NCBI GenBank assembly: GCA_964452575.1
Contig: CAYVMN010000235.1
Span: 1 to 6,130 of the forward strand
DNA: 6,130 nucleotides
Source: CAYVMN01 sp964452575
Lineage (GTDB): Bacteria; Desulfobacterota; DSM-4660; Desulfatiglandales; Desulfatiglandaceae
Reading direction: 5' to 3'
Every line of letters starts with the position of its first letter. Position 1 is the first letter of the stretch. The notes under the pieces are model-generated. The model did no database searches. It was given only the letters and a program-made list of their open reading frames with translations, and was not told the origin of the DNA. This document shows, one piece after another, positions 6,100 to 6,130 of the stretch. Both the position numbers and the translations under genes were made by a program.

Positions 6100-6130
6100 A
6101 TGACGGACCGTGAGGGTCTTTTTTCCAAAG
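6100..6130 (+). CDS. Partial 5' end of the next gene of the hdrA-like operon
   Basis: Twenty-five bases after the HdrA-like stop, GAGGAG (6090-6095) precedes an ATG at 6100 by four bases, giving MTDREGLFSK before the window ends. A GTG at 6110 in another frame gives MRVFFPK, which would match the molybdenum-hydroxylase FAD subunit-like frame read leftward at the other window end; its distance from the GAGGAG (14 bases) is long. The bases cannot decide between the two. The single mismatch between the arms is silent in the first frame (Arg) and Ala/Val in the second. In Hdr-type operons an MvhD- or HdrB/C-like gene would be expected here, but nothing in these few codons shows that. Confidence 0.4.
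   Translation, partial: MTDREGLFSK
6105..6130 (-). repeat. Right arm of a long-range inverted repeat
   Basis: This is the reverse complement of positions 37-62 with one mismatch (25 of 26). The window ends inside the arm, so its outward extent cannot be seen. The similarity ends within a few bases of the start codon on the inner side, as expected if two related genes share only their coding parts, or at a recombination joint. Confidence 0.8.

Overview
The window looks like chromosomal DNA of an anaerobic bacterium, most probably a Desulfobacterota (delta-proteobacterial) sulfate reducer or syntroph. The reasons are two adjacent HdrA-type flavin/iron-sulfur proteins in a bacterial setting (IclR regulator, sigma70-like promoters, Shine-Dalgarno sites), moderate GC and frequent AGG arginine codons. 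The organism is an inference; no rRNA or other phylogenetic marker is present.

Layout. (i) Positions 1-90 hold what is probably the start of a leftward gene running off the window; one frame reads like the N-terminus of a molybdenum-hydroxylase (CoxM/XdhB-type) FAD subunit. (ii) Positions 143-2069 hold two rightward genes, a Tm-1-like/UPF0261 protein and a UbiX-type flavin prenyltransferase. (iii) Positions 2066-2821 encode a leftward IclR-family regulator whose stop codon overlaps that of ubiX tail to tail. (iv) Positions 2822-3041 are a divergent control region with a promoter facing each way. Two 16-bp dyads of the same GTTCA...TGAAC type lie just downstream of each promoter, and a third half-site lies next to the ribosome binding site of the rightward operon. 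(v) Positions 3042-6074 hold two tandem HdrA-like genes 12 bp apart. (vi) Positions 6100-6130 are the first codons of a further rightward gene. Its sequence is a near-perfect inverted copy (25 of 26 bases) of positions 37-62 at the other end of the window.

How the parts may work together. The two HdrA-like proteins are complementary. The first has the FAD domain with the inserted two-cluster ferredoxin module and the CxxC pair, but neither the N-terminal HdrA domain nor the C-terminal ferredoxin. The second has the N-terminal CHCG domain, the FAD domain and a C-terminal two-cluster ferredoxin, but neither the insert nor the CxxC pair. Together they hold one full set of HdrA iron-sulfur modules plus two flavin sites, which suggests a heteromeric electron-transfer complex in the style of QmoA/QmoB. 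The IclR regulator probably represses both itself and this operon in response to a small (perhaps aromatic or organic acid) ligand. UbiX supplies prenylated FMN for a UbiD-type decarboxylase not present here. If the terminal partial genes are molybdenum-hydroxylase FAD subunits, the region would be a catabolic island coupling hydroxylation or decarboxylation of a heterocycle or aromatic acid to an Hdr-type flavin complex. That last step is speculation.
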